Part shown: positions 12,029 to 23,027 of the stretch, piece after piece
Layout: each line of letters starts with the position of its first letter
Numbering within the stretch: the first letter of the stretch is position 1
Source of the DNA: Arachis hypogaea
Lineage: Eukaryota; Streptophyta; Magnoliopsida; Fabales; Fabaceae
Assembly: GCF_003086295.3 (NCBI RefSeq)
Contig: NC_092055.1
Span: forward strand, 125,713,484 to 125,777,483
Direction: 5' to 3'
Length of the DNA: 64,000 bases
Notes under the pieces: generated by a model
Told to the model about the DNA's origin: nothing
Databases searched by the model: none
Seen by the model: the letters and a program-made list of their open reading frames with translations, nothing else
Made by a program: the position numbers and the translations under genes

Positions 12029-12162
12029 AAAAAAGGAATCTTTTTTTTCTCTCCCCCCTTAATTTCATCCATGTACTATAACTTCATCACTTTCTTTCTC
12101 AATTGATGAGAAAACTCTTCCCCCATTTGTGATTTGACTTTTTTGACCCCAAAACTTTTTTT

Positions 12163-12396
12163 CTATGAATTTGATTGAGGGAAAAGTGAGAGAGAGAAGG
12201 CATTATTAGCATTATGATTATTTGCCTCATGTTTGTAACACCTCTCAATGTCTTGAGCTATTCTCTTTGCATCAATGGATGCACCAAGTAGTCCCTTTTT
12301 GGTGAAACCCACAGCATAGAGTCCATTCCTTCCTTTCCACCCATTTGGGAATGGCTTCATTGGGAAACCATCTTCCTTTGAGAACATATCATTTTC
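12163..12396 (-). CDS. YUC: YUCCA exon 4 (77 codons and TAG)
   Basis: Acceptor GAGCAG|GAAAAT. Encodes [35 protein letters not shown] and [10 protein letters not shown], the standard YUCCA C-terminus, then an Asn/Ser-rich tail ending in TAG at 12163-12165. Confidence 0.95.
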   Translation of the reverse strand, partial: ENDMFSKEDGFPMKPFPNGWKGRNGLYAVGFTKKGLLGASIDAKRIAQDIERCYKHEANNHNANNAFSLSLFPQSNS

Positions 12397-12659
12397 CTGC
12401 TCATAAATCAATAGTTCAATACCATGTCAAATTCATTAGTATTTTTCTTATTTAAGTTTTATATAATATTATGTAAATATTTGACTTAGTTGTTTACTAT
12501 CTCAAAAAAAAATGCATAAGAGTCATGAGTTAATTAACACCATGTACTTATTATTCTATACCAATTTCATTTGAAAATAAAGTTGCTAAGCAAGTTGTCC
12601 TTAATATATGAAACCAAAACAAAAAAGAAATGATAAAAAATAAAAACAAAAATGCCTAC

Positions 12660-12782
12660 CTTTAGCCAATAGGGTACATTGCTTTTGTAACCAGTTGCCA
12701 AAATGATGGCATCAAAATTCTCTATTCTTCCATCGACAAACTCCACAGTGTGACGTTTTAGCCGCTTTATGCTTGGACGCAC
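12660..12782 (-). CDS. YUC: YUCCA exon 3 (41 codons)
   Basis: Acceptor TGTAG|GTGCGT and donor TAAAG|GTAGGC. Encodes [18 protein letters not shown] and the ATGY motif region ([14 protein letters not shown]). Length is exactly 123 bases, in phase with the flanking exons if exon 2 had its normal length. Confidence 0.95.
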
Positions 12783-13416
12783 CTACACACCCCAATTTTG
12801 AGTTTGACATAACTTAGATTTCATGTTTAATTTTATGTCTGAGTCCAAACAACAACCAATATCTTTGTGAAAGTTACTTGTAACACAATCATGAATCCAA
12901 TCAACATTTTCTTTCTTTCTTTCCTTTTTCAAAATCCAAACCTTTAGTTTCGGCACATGATTTGATTGAAGATCATGCAATGAGGGGAAATAAGGGGTCA
13001 TTTCATTATTGCTCCGATTTATCAATACAATTATACTAAGTGCACACTAAAATTAAATCAATTATTAAAATTAGTTATTAGTATAAAATACACATTAAAA
13101 TATAAATATATATTAAAAATAAGTTATATACAAATACAATATAAAAAGAATTTTGCGAAGAATAAGTGTGTAAATAAACTTGTTAAATTATTAAAAAATT
13201 AAAAATTTTAATATTATTCAACCTATTAACAAAATTCTACTAAAAAAAGAGTAAATACCATCACTGGATTAAGTATATAAAAGCAAGGTCAAATTAAAGA
13301 TATTTGCGACCCCTAAGAAAACAAAGATTTGGGGGGCACATACATAATTAGTGAAAAATAAAAAAGAGAAAGCAAAGTTGAAGTTGATTTTTGTTAAAGG
13401 AAATGGTGGGAAGTAC
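12783..13416 (-). other. YUCCA intron 2 with a MITE fragment
   Basis: 634 bases. About 13045-13140 is a minus-strand copy of the dispersed family also seen at 21585-21722 and 63479-63606 (shared AATATATATTTATATTTTAA-type core between imperfect ends). The rest is AT-rich with no further feature. Confidence 0.6.
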
Positions 13417-13664
13417 CTTAATGTCTCCACCTTTAATCTTGGCAAGGGTACCCACATCTAGGACAGGGGTCTTTCCGGAGAGGTTTTTGAGTTCGAGGGG
13501 ACCAAACGAGGCCGATCCAAACCGAACCGCGAAGTGTCACCTAGCATGAGCCATGACACGATCAGGAGGAACCGATCGACAAGTCGCAATGGGAACCACT
13601 TCAGTAACCACATGGACAGCCCAAAAGTTGATTTTCCCAGCATCTCTCGTGGTAGGATGTGTAC
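13417..13664 (-). pseudogene. YUC: YUCCA exon 2, one base short
   Basis: Acceptor TTTGAAG|GTACAC at 13665 and donor TTAAG|GTACTT at 13416. It opens with [20 protein letters not shown] and continues as family sequence through FGLDRPRL. After that the family-like residues ([18 protein letters not shown]) are found only in another frame. The exon is 248 bases, one less than the 83 codons required. In the literal frame translation ends at the TAG at 13458-13460, well upstream of two further exon junctions, so the transcript would be a target of nonsense-mediated decay. Confidence 0.92.
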
Positions 13665-14696
13665 CTTCAAAGTTCAACCCAAAAATAATTCAAATTAGAA
13701 AAAATTTTGAAAAAAATAAATAAAAAGTTTTCATACTATGTTCTAATCAACTATTAGTATAAAATTGTAAAAAATAAATTTAATTTTAATATATTCACAG
13801 TACAAAACGTTTTACAGTCATATAATTATTTCCGTCAACAAAATTAAAAAAGGTTGAAAGTTATTTGTGGCCTAATTAGTTGCAAGCCATGGTCTTATGC
13901 TTTTAATGAGAGGTCTATGAAAGAAGAGCAAAAAGAAATTAATTAAAAAATAAAAATAAAAATCAGTTATCATTATTATTATTACTCATAACCATGATGC
14001 GCATGCTTGTGAATCCCAATGAAAGTGGAAGATCAAATTTTGATATTTGGGTTATCGAGGATTATTAGTGCGACTGTTTATAAAGCCTTTTGTTTTCTAA
14101 ATCATTTTAAAACTATACATAATCCTTTGAACTTGAACCTTGTTATGGCTAATTCTACTATATATATAATAAATAAATTTCCTTCTCTTTTTTCTCAGAA
14201 TGGACAGAATCAAAGGCTACATTTTTTTTTCCAATTGGGAGGGAGGAAGAGTTGAAACTTGAAAAGTTGAAGCTTTCATCATGTGTAGAAACTGGAAAGA
14301 ACCTTAAACACAACCATCTTTTTTTTAATGTTTCAAAGTTGAAAACTTTTGCACGAGCAAAATGGATTATTCTTCTATCTGAGAAGTTTACCAAAATCTA
14401 GAAACAAAAAATAAAAATTTGTCTATATTTCGAAAATTTGACAAAAGTCGCAAAGTCCATTAAAAAGGCACACTATAGCGGGATCAAAAAAGTGGAGGAG
14501 GCTCTTCTTGCAAACACTTAAACTAGCTTGCTTTCTTTCTTTCTTTTCATTTAAAACCAGAAATTCCAAATCAGGAGCAACATAAAAGAAAAACTAGCAT
14601 AACTGACACAACTGTGCAAGTTAGCACAATTTAGTGGAAGAAGTGAGAAAAGAAGAAAGAAGAAGAGAAGGAAATAGAAAAAAGTTTTGAACTCAC
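13665..14696 (-). other. YUCCA intron 1
   Basis: 1032 bases, GT...AG. AT-rich with scattered short open frames that do not look coding. No transposon was recognised. Confidence 0.85.
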
Positions 14697-15416
14697 TGAA
14701 TCTCTAACACAAAGTGAAGGAGCAGCATCATGGTTACAAAGATCCAAACAAACTTCCATGCCGGAATTTCCACATCCAACAACCAAAACCTTCTTCCCTC
14801 TAAATTCTTCTCCACTTTTATACAAACTCGTGTGCCTTATAGCCCCTTGAAACTCCTGAATCCCTTCAATCTGCGGCACCACTGCCTCCGCATTCTCGCC
14901 GGTGGCCACGATCAACCACCGGCACGTGTACTCAGTACTTGAACCGCCACTAGTGATCAACTTCCACATCCCAATTCTGGAGTCGAACTCGGCTCGGTCC
15001 ACGGTCTCATTGAACCGCGGCCTAATCCCGAACCGGTCCGCATAGTCCTCCAAGTACTGTACGAACTGCTGCTTGGTTGGATAGGTGGGAAAATCTGGAG
15101 GGAATCCCATCAATGGAAGCTCGCAGAATTGCTTGGGCAAGTGAAGGTGAAGGCGGTCGTAGGTTTTTAACTGCCACAAGGAAGCTATGCAGTTGGATCG
15201 CTCCAGGATTACGGACGGGATGCCTTTTTCTTTGAGGCATGCTGCCGTGGCCAGTCCGGAAGGTCCGGCTCCCACAATCACCGGACCTTCAATCCATTCC
15301 TTTCTATTCTTATTCCTTGTTAAGGACCTGGATTTATAACCACAATTTTTCATTGCTATGAATAGAGGATCGTGCGCTTGCTTTCCTTCTGTCTCTCTTT
15401 CGCTACAATAGTCCAT
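14697..15416 (-). CDS. YUC: YUCCA exon 1 (240 codons)
   Basis: From the ATG at 15416 to donor TCA|GTGAGT at 14696. Encodes the FAD-binding Rossmann fold (GAGPSG, 49-54), [16 protein letters not shown], the ATGENAE segment (171-177), the FMO signature (189-199) and the NADPH-binding motif GCGNSG (214-219), ending at ...VRDS. The start is supported by family-like residues right after it and a 5' leader of about 260 bases to a TATA box. Fully open, no lesion. Confidence 0.95.
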
Positions 15417-15710
15417 GAGAGGGAAAATGATATTAATGAAGCAAAGGTTTTGTGGTTGAGGAGCGAGTGTGAATGGTAAGTAATTTAAATTTGATTTTGA
15501 TTATGATTAGGATTACGATTAGGATTAACGAGATAAGAGAGCTTATCCAGATTGTGAGAAAGAAGGAAGAATGTGGTTTCAAAATGAAGAGAGGGTTAAG
15601 CGGAAGGATCGGAAGAGGGAGTAAGGGGGTATGTCAGCATTCATCACAGAGAGAGACTGCGAGAATTGAACCAGAACGATGTTGATATCTCTCTCCCTCT
15701 CTTCTCTCAA

Positions 15711-15720
15711 TTTATATATA
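15711..15720 (-). promoter_or_regulatory. Probable TATA box of the YUCCA gene
   Basis: The minus strand reads TATATATAAA, about 295 bases upstream of the start codon. A purine/pyrimidine-biased leader (GAGAGAAGAGAGGGAGAGAG on the minus strand) follows it, typical of plant 5' untranslated regions. Confidence 0.6.
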
Positions 15721-15729
15721 CTTTTTTTT

Positions 15730-16880
15730 CATCTAACAATTCTCTTGTTACCGTGGACCCTCCTCCAGTATGTTTTTTTCTTTTTTCTCTCTTTATAAAT
15801 TTTAATTTACAAATCAATCGTCTAACAGTCACGTTACTATTTATTGGAATATAATGCTAGTATGTATACAAGTTACTACTTACTAGTTACTACCCAGTTA
15901 GTGTTGTCTTTTGTGCCAACACCCGAGTTAAAAATTGTTACATGATAATTTATCCCAAAATATTCATGATTTTTATCTTTATTTTTATATAAAAATAACT
16001 TCACATGAGTAATTATTTTGTGTTTCAAAGTATTATGCTCTTTACTAGTACACTAGCAGTAAATAATTGCATAGTAAATAGAATTTTCATTTAATTCGGC
16101 AGAATTTTTTATATTTTAATTTTGAATAAGTTAACTAATTCTACAGAAATTTTACTGAGTCGGATAATTTTTAGTTTAAATTTTGTTTATAATTTTATGT
16201 ATTTAGTTTATTTTATAATTTTACGAAACATCTCAAGTTTTTCTATCTTGGTTAATTGTTGATCGAACAAAATTAATTATTTTTTAGTTTAATTTTGATA
16301 TATTATTTATATGTAAAAAAATAACTACTTTTATATTATTTGTGTGAATAATCATATAAAAAAATATATAATTAAATAATTACGTAAAATATTTATATGT
16401 GAACACATTAAAATTAAACTCACAATTAAATATATAATTTAACAATAGTTATTTATTATGTATGTATAGTTGAATCCACAACTTACCTCTATCATTTGAA
16501 ATTGAATGTTCTACTCTCAAGTCTCAACTCCTCCCCATCCTTTAAGGTGCATTTGAGAAATTTTAAAAGTAATTTTTTTGAGTTTTTAACTTATAAAACA
16601 TAGTAGTATTAATGTCTGGTGTAATTTTTAAAATTAAATTGTAGTTTCTTAAGAAACTACTTAAGAACTTATAGAGAAGTTAAAAATAATGACTTTTCTT
16701 ATCATACTACTATTTTTTATCATTTTTCTTATCATACTTCTTAAAAATTCAAACACAAAATAATTTATTTATAAATTACTTTTAATATAGTTATTTATTG
16801 TTTAAACTATTTTTTCAAAAAAAAACTTAATTAAGCTTTTTACCCAAATTGAGTTTTAATGCCTTTATAATTTAATTTGG
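15730..16880. other. AT-rich spacer upstream of YUCCA
   Basis: Distal promoter and intergenic DNA. No gene, and no clear repeat boundary. Confidence 0.5.
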
Positions 16881-16891
16881 TATATAATTTC

Positions 16892-17043
16892 GGAAACATT
16901 TCAAGTGCACCAAAGAATACCGGTACACCAATTATTTTAACCGTTGATTTCAATTAATATATATTATATATATTTTTTATAATTCAGATCAACGGTTAAA
17001 ACAACTAAAGCACCGGTACTCCCGATGCACTTAAAATGTTTCC
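16892..17043. mobile_element. 152-bp MITE with 9-bp near-duplication
   Basis: A nearly complete foldback: the left arm GGAAACATTTCAAGTGCA pairs with the right arm, whose complement reads GGAAACATTTTAAGTGCA. Pairing continues through ACCGGT and TTTTAACCGTTGAT to an AT-rich centre. Flanks TATAATTTC (16883-16891) and TATAACTTC (17044-17052) match at 8 of 9. Small size and 9-bp duplication suggest a Mutator-derived MITE. Confidence 0.82.
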
Positions 17044-17156
17044 TATAACTTCTAAGTTGATACTGACTACTTGGGGAGAAAGGTAAAAAGAGAAGGCACA
17101 TTAGTGGGGACTTGTTTATTAATTTAAACAAAATGCTAAATACACAGAATCTTGCA

Positions 17157-17193
17157 CCCCCCCCCCCCCCCCCCGCCCCCCGCCCCCCGCCCC
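17157..17193. repeat. Poly-C tract with single-G breaks (G-quadruplex-prone on the minus strand)
   Basis: C18-G-C6-G-C6-G-C4. On the minus strand this gives four G runs of 4-18 bases joined by one-base loops, the most stable type of quadruplex motif. It is isolated in AT-rich DNA, about 1.45 kb upstream of the YUCCA TATA box. Confidence 0.95.
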
Positions 17194-17608
17194 AAAAGAA
17201 ATAAATTAATTAGTATACACAAGAATCATAAAAAGTTCAAGGATTACACATATTTAATTTTGGATTTAATTAATTTAATCCCCAAATGGAAACGTCACTA
17301 TGTACGTCAATATGAATTAGAAAGAGATTTATTGGAGAGGGTGGGGGATTGTAATTTGTAAATTATTATTATTAGATCAGTTTTATTGGTTAGCAAAAAA
17401 TGAAAAACGGCATGAATGGAAGTAATAATTAATTAATTATCTACAAGATTTAAGCTGGTGAATAGTTATCATCCTTATCAGTTATTATGGCCGATGTGAA
17501 ATGAGTAGCGACTCAACTTGCGTTGGATGCAATACCACACAAAATAAACAAATAAATAAATAACTATCATTATTTTCTAAAGATATCTTCCAAGTTAAAT
17601 TAAGTTAT

Positions 17609-17909
17609 GTTTAATTATTCTGTTGGTTTTTATAATTTTATAAAATTTTTAAGTAGGTTTTTATACTTCTTTTTCTTTTAATTGAGTTCTTGTACCAAAT
17701 TTTTTTAATTGAATTTTTATACTTTTTTTTTTTATTTGAGTTCTTGCACCAATTTTTTTTAGTTAGGTCTTTATATAATTAAGTCAATTACTACTAAGAG
17801 GGACCTAATTAAAAAAAATTTGGTATAAGAATCTAATTAAAAGAAAAAAAAGTATAAAAATCTAATTAAAAATTTCACAAAACTATAAAACCAACAGTGT
17901 AATTAAATC
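17609..17909. mobile_element. 301-bp foldback MITE with perfect 10-bp direct flanks
   Basis: The ends GTTTAATTATTCTGTTGG and (complement of the right end) GATTTAATTACACTGTTGG match, and the arms pair almost to the centre. ATTAAGTTAT is present directly on both sides (17599-17608 and 17910-17919). Its inner text (TTAGTTAGGTCTTTATA-like) is shared with the 384-bp element at 22644, so the two belong to one family. Confidence 0.85.
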
Positions 17910-17919
17910 ATTAAGTTAT

Positions 17920-18576
17920 TATATAATTTCATACAAGGAATATGAAAAACAGTCAATTATTATTTAATACTTAGAAGGACTCGCAGTATATATAATTGAA
18001 AGTAAAACAATTCATATGCAAATCAAATTAATTAGTAGATATTTGTGTATATTAATATACATTATTTAACTTTTTTTTAACAAAATAATCAACATAAAAA
18101 TAATTAAACATTTCGTAAAAGAATAATCAAACTTGTTATATTAAGATAATTTTTTTTAGAAAAAGGTTAGACGTGAAAAAAATAAAATAAAAACACAAGT
18201 CCATTTAAAATTCAAAGCGGAGAATTCAGTTAGAAGAAGTAGGACTTCGTTTTCGAATTCATTGGAGAATCCGCTCAATAAATGTTGAGATAGAATTACG
18301 ACTTAATGTTTACCAAATAAAGAAAGAATAAGAATTAGGCTTTCGCAATGACATGTCACACCCGGTCTACTCTAAAATACGGATTAGTTAAGTGTTAAAC
18401 CCTTGCATGAACAGAACTCTGTAACTGTAACAATATATGTATAATTGTTTTAATCCGTTTCGAATCTTACTTTGTATAGGTAATAATTTATTAATTAATA
18501 ATAAATTTTTAATTAGAATTCTAATTTATAACAAAATTAATTCTTATCCTGTTGAATTAAAAAATATCATAAGAAA

Positions 18577-18624
<48 letters not shown>

Positions 18625-18700
18625 TTTGTTTCTAAATAGAATGGAATAAAAAAAACATGTTCTCACTTCTCACCCAAAGAATAGAAAATTAAACAGTATA
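17920..18700. other. AT-rich spacer with (TA)n
   Basis: No gene. Contains a TA-dinucleotide run at about 18577-18620. Confidence 0.6.
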
Positions 18701-19014
18701 AAAATTCAATTTGGTCTTCCAAATTTTAAAAGAGACATCATTTGCTTTTAAAATTTTTTATTTTTCTAAAATAGTGTTTTTTTTTAAAGTAGATTCAATT
18801 TGGTATTTCAATCTTCAATTAACCGCGAAATTTGACATCGTAACCCAATTTGATCTTTCGGTCACCTCATGTCATGATAACATGGCATGCTTGATTTCAT
18901 TGAGGAACCAAATTAGTTATATGGTTAAATTTGAGTTATTGAATTGGTTCGTCGAATAAATTTTATAATTATTTATCTCAATTGAAGTTTAAAGGGACAA
19001 ATTGAGTAAGCAGA

Positions 19015-19748
19015 AACTAACTTGCAGTCGATTTCATATGAAGTTGTTTTTTATGGATGACACGTGTTATCATTTAGTTTAAAAAAAATTAATTTATTTT
19101 ATATAAATAATTTAATTAAAAAATTAATTGAGTACAATAATACGGATACATACAATTTTATAAATCATTAATTTAAATTATATCTATTTAAATTTTAAAT
19201 TATAAACTAATACAAATTTTATAATTTAAAATTCTAATTATTTAAATAAAGTTAAATTGATTAAAAAGTAAAAATATACTAATACAGTTCAAATCGTATT
19301 AAAACGTAAACAAGTTTGTTGAGTGCATAATCAAACTTTACATAAATAAATAAGTTTAGTCAATGTGATAGGTGAATTTTGTACAAACTTTATGAAAACA
19401 CAGTAAAAAAAATAAATCCTGAAAAATAACATGATTTTTAGAAATAAAAAATCTGATTAATATTGAGCTGGTTCAATATATTAGATAATTTTATTTTTTT
19501 AATAATTTTTAATTATAATTTTAGTTAAAAAAATATTATATAGTAAACAATTAATTATAATTTCTCAATTTAAATTAGTCAATTTGTTTTTAAAATAAAA
19601 TACGGTGAAAAATCTAACATTATAACTATATCAATTGATTTTTTAATTAAATTATTTGTATAAAATAAATCAATTTTTTTTAAACTAAATGGTAATACGT
19701 ATCATCCATCTAAAAATAACTTCATGTCAAGTCGATTACAGTTGAGTA
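19015..19748. mobile_element. About 730-bp element with ~110-bp terminal inverted repeats
   Basis: The left arm (CAGTCGATTTCATATGAAG then ATGGATGACACGTGTTATCA, TTTAGTTTAAAAAAAATTAA) is mirrored by the right arm at about 19630-19748, whose complement reads TAATCGACTTGACATGAAG and so on. The ACTTGCAGTCGA-like tip matches MITE tips I recall from legumes. The interior resembles the spacer at 7080-7260. No target duplication fixed; ends are approximate. Confidence 0.6.
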
Positions 19749-20033
19749 ACTCTAGACGTAAAATTTCAGATATCAAATTGAGCTATTATTCGAATAAATT
19801 AGTTCAAATTCAAATACTTCTCAATATCATAACATACATGCACTCTCTAAAATTCTTTAATTAGGTTTAGATTTAATTGTTTTAGATGCTTGCTCAACTC
19901 TATCATTCTTATTTACAAATGCCACATAAATATAAAAAATCGGTATAAAAATATGTATTTGATGTTTATAGAAAAATTTAATCGTACTACTATCAAAAAT
20001 TTGATTGTTCTACTTTAATATATTTGGTTATTT

Positions 20034-20035
<2 letters not shown>

Positions 20036-20083
<48 letters not shown>
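20036..20083. repeat. (TA)24 microsatellite
   Basis: Uninterrupted TA run; a shorter one follows near 20118-20135. Confidence 0.95.
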
Positions 20084-20087
<4 letters not shown>

Positions 20088-20099
20088 TTTAATTATTCT

Positions 20100-21020
20100 A
20101 GTAGTCAATTATTTAAAATATATATATATATATATAGTAGCTAAATTTTTGCTAGTATTTTCAAAAGTTAAACTACATAATTGTCACGAGGAAAATATAT
20201 ATAATTCGAACTACTTAAAATTAACAAAAGTATTATTGCTTGTACTTCAAAATCGATATTCACTTTTGATTAGACACCTCTTAAATCTAAGGTGGAAAAA
20301 AATGGATGAATGAAAAATATCAATTTTAATTTTCCCTTACTAAAAAAGATGTTCAGAATAATAAGTTTAGAGAATATTATTGTCTTATAATATAATATAT
20401 TCCACTATTCATACAAAAGCAAATGCTTTTTTCTTTCTTTTTTTTTTTTTTGCAAACTAAGACTAATATTAATGTAGATAATGTAACTAAAATCTTAATT
20501 TAACTTTTAAAATTTTTATATATTAAAATTTTAAATAAGTTAATCAATTCTAAAAATTTCTGTTGGATTAACGAATTTACGATTTATATGATTCCATATT
20601 TTACATATTTAATTTATTGTAAAAAAAATTATATAAAATATTATTTTTTAAAACAAAATGTAGGGTCTCATGAGAAAGCAATAATTTGAGTTTATTGCAA
20701 ATTGAGTAACTCATTAAATGGTAGATACTAGAGGCCCTTGAACTCCCTAATACGAGTGACCTAATCATTGGAAAAGGATATCAAGACAATAACTACACAC
20801 AAATGAAGGCCATATATATATATTGATGACTTGGAATAAAGAGGGCCATCCCAAGGCATGACATTGTAGGTGGTTATTAATATATATATATATATATCTT
20901 GTGCTCTAAGGACATGTGTTAAAATTATAATTTTAATTTTTTTTTTAGAAATACAAAAAATTTTTAGTTTCTAATGTATTTATTAAAAAAATTTAAATTT
21001 TTTATTAATAATAATCTTAT
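20100..21020. other. AT-rich spacer
   Basis: No gene or recognisable element. Short TA runs at about 20817 and 20881. Confidence 0.5.
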
Positions 21021-21029
21021 TATATATCT

Positions 21030-21560
21030 TTCTTTTTTTGATAGAGTAGAGAGATTAAAGACCCCAATAAAAAAATCAACTAGTTACATTCTCAATCTGA
21101 GAGAGCTGAAAGCATCTAAAGAGAGAACATGAGTTATATCTGGAGGGAGAGCATAAAAAATATGGAGCTCATACGATAGATCATGTCTCTTTTTAGCGAA
21201 AATATCTGTCACCGAATTCGCTTTCTGAAGAATATGGTTCCAACTCACTTAAGAAATTCTTCTCACAAAAATAGCAACATCCTCAAAGAGTGTTGTACAA
21301 AAATGCTGGGCCGAACATTTATTTTTAATAAAATTTATTATCATTTCAGAGTCCGACTCAACAATCACATACCAGAACTTATTAACCACCGCGATCTCGA
21401 AACCTCTAATAATACCTCATAACTCAGCTTACATGATGGAGTAGCTGCCTAGATTACAAGAGAAATTTGTGACAAACTTTCTCAACTGATTACGGAATAT
21501 TTCTCCACAACTTACATGCATTCTCTGTATGGCTGAAGAAGGATCCATCGATGTTGATCT
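21030..21560 (-). pseudogene. LINE RNase H remnant (5'-truncated)
   Basis: The minus strand translates, with interruptions, as a plant LINE-type RNase H domain: INIDGSFF at the start, then VIVESDSEMIINFIKNKC and the final LQKANSVTDIFAKK segment, the order expected for RVT_3. Frame changes and stops break it. The 3' side on the minus strand ends in an A-rich run (ATCAAAAAAAGAAAG), fitting a LINE tail. The rest of the ORF2 protein is missing, as usual for 5'-truncated LINE copies. Confidence 0.7.
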
Positions 21561-21584
21561 TAATATATATTTAAAAATATTATT

Positions 21585-21722
21585 TATACATTAAAATTAA
21601 TCACTAAAATTAACATTGTATATTTATGTATTTATAAATAAATATACATATAGTTTAACTTATTTTTAATGTGTATTTTATATTTTAATATATATTTTAT
21701 ACTAATAATTGATTTTATTATA
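21585..21722 (+). repeat. Dispersed MITE-like repeat, copy 2
   Basis: Shares TTATTTTTAATGTGTATTTT and ATACTAATAATTGATTTTA-like text with copies at about 13045-13140 (opposite strand) and 63479-63606. Confidence 0.6.
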
Positions 21723-22643
21723 TAATTAATATAATTGAGTATATATATAGATAGAGTGGTTGTGTACTTTTTTAACATTTTCACTCGATGTTAATAAAAA
21801 ATATATATTTTAAAATTGTATATATTTAAAATATATTTCATATAAAAGATTTAAATTAATTTTTATGGAATATAGTATTTAAAATTTATAAAAAAACAAA
21901 AAAATTATGAATAGTTGTGATTATTTTTAAAATACACACTAAATAAAATGTGGTGAAAATTATATAATTATTTTTATTCAATAAATTATGTCTATATCCA
22001 TTTTCATTTGTGACATGAATACTACGTCTCCAGTAGTGAAGTCATTACCGACATTTATACTCTATACCTTGACATGCAATACATATATACTCTTATTAAT
22101 TATTGTTATTAATTATTCACAAACTTGTCATAGATTTAAATGACCAATATTATGTCAGAGATTTAAATATTATTGAAAAATACAATAATAAGAAGGAAAA
22201 TATTCTAAAATAATGGCATATATAGATGGACACTTAAGTAAACTCTGTTTTCCAAACTTATTGAAGATGATTCATCGATACTTCACAAACTATATACTTT
22301 TATTTAAATTAATGCCTATTTATTCATTTCAATTTTAGATTAGTTTTACTTATATTCCCAAAAAAAAGATTAGTTTTACTTATGAATATTAATAAATTAA
22401 ACATTGCGTATTTATGATTTTAATCAAAAAAAGGAAGGAAAAAAAAAACTAAAATTAGATTATATAATATAATGTTAATCTTATCTTGAATTGAGCTTAA
22501 ATTTCAATTTGTACTTTTCCTATTGCTTCTGTATTTAGTTCTGAATATCAATATCAGTTATTTTCAATTTCAAAAAGTAATTAAATATTATATATATTTA
22601 ATATAATATAATTAGGTTTTGAAACTTTAATACATAATATTTT
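21723..22643. other. AT-rich spacer
   Basis: No gene; a short direct repeat (AGATTAGTTTTACTTAT, twice near 22332-22383). Confidence 0.5.
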
Positions 22644-23027
22644 GGTTTAATTATTTTATTGATCCTTATAATTTTACTAAATTTGTAATTAGATTTTTAT
22701 ACTTTTTTTCTTTTCAATTGAGTTCTTACATTGCTTTTAGTTTTATAATTAGTTCTTTTTTAGTGTAAAAAATATTAGAGTTAATTGAATATTTTTTTTT
22801 GTAAATTGAAGGTATTCATAATTAAAAACCTAGTTAGATCTTTGACTGCATGTATTTTGGAAAAAATATTCTGATGTTAATTTTAATATTTTTAATATGA
22901 AAAAGACCTAATTACAAAATTAAAAGTAGGATGATAAGGACATAAGGTCCCAATTGAAAATAAAAAAAATATAAGAACCTAACTAAAAATTTAGTAAAAT
23001 TATAGAGACCAATAAAATAATTAAACC
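22644..23027. mobile_element. 384-bp MITE, same family as 17609-17909
   Basis: Terminal repeats GGTTTAATTATTTTATTG and complement of the right end GGTTTAATTATTTTATTG are identical over 18 bases, and the arms continue for about 80 bases. Flanks TAATATTTT (22635-22643) and TAATATATT (23028-23036) match at 8 of 9. No coding capacity. Confidence 0.85.

Larger units (their letters stand above)
12163..15416 (-). pseudogene. YUC: YUCCA-type flavin monooxygenase (YUC2/YUC6-like), four exons, frameshift in exon 2
   Basis: YUCCA enzymes use FAD and NADPH to convert indole-3-pyruvate to indole-3-acetic acid, the rate-limiting step of the TAA/YUC auxin pathway. Four exons (14697-15416, 13417-13664, 12660-12782, 12163-12396) join with GT/AG borders and would give about 441 residues, the normal length. 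The FAD motif GAGPSG is at residues 49-54, the FMO signature [11 protein letters not shown] at 189-199, NADPH motif GCGNSG at 214-219, and the ATGY motif lies in exon 3. The N-terminus ([19 protein letters not shown]) and C-terminal part resemble the YUC2/YUC6 group. Exon 2 is 248 bases where 249 are needed; from about 13503 the frame shifts and stops at 13458, giving about 308 residues without the C-terminal part. This is either a real null allele or a one-base sequence error in a G run. All else is intact, so I lean to a young lesion or an error. Confidence 0.93.

Noticed and set aside
14019..14255. Open frame inside YUCCA intron 1
   Set aside because: No similarity or motif, and located in a well-defined intron.
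20005..20313. 102-codon frame with a YIYIYI stretch
   Set aside because: Produced by the (TA)n microsatellite.
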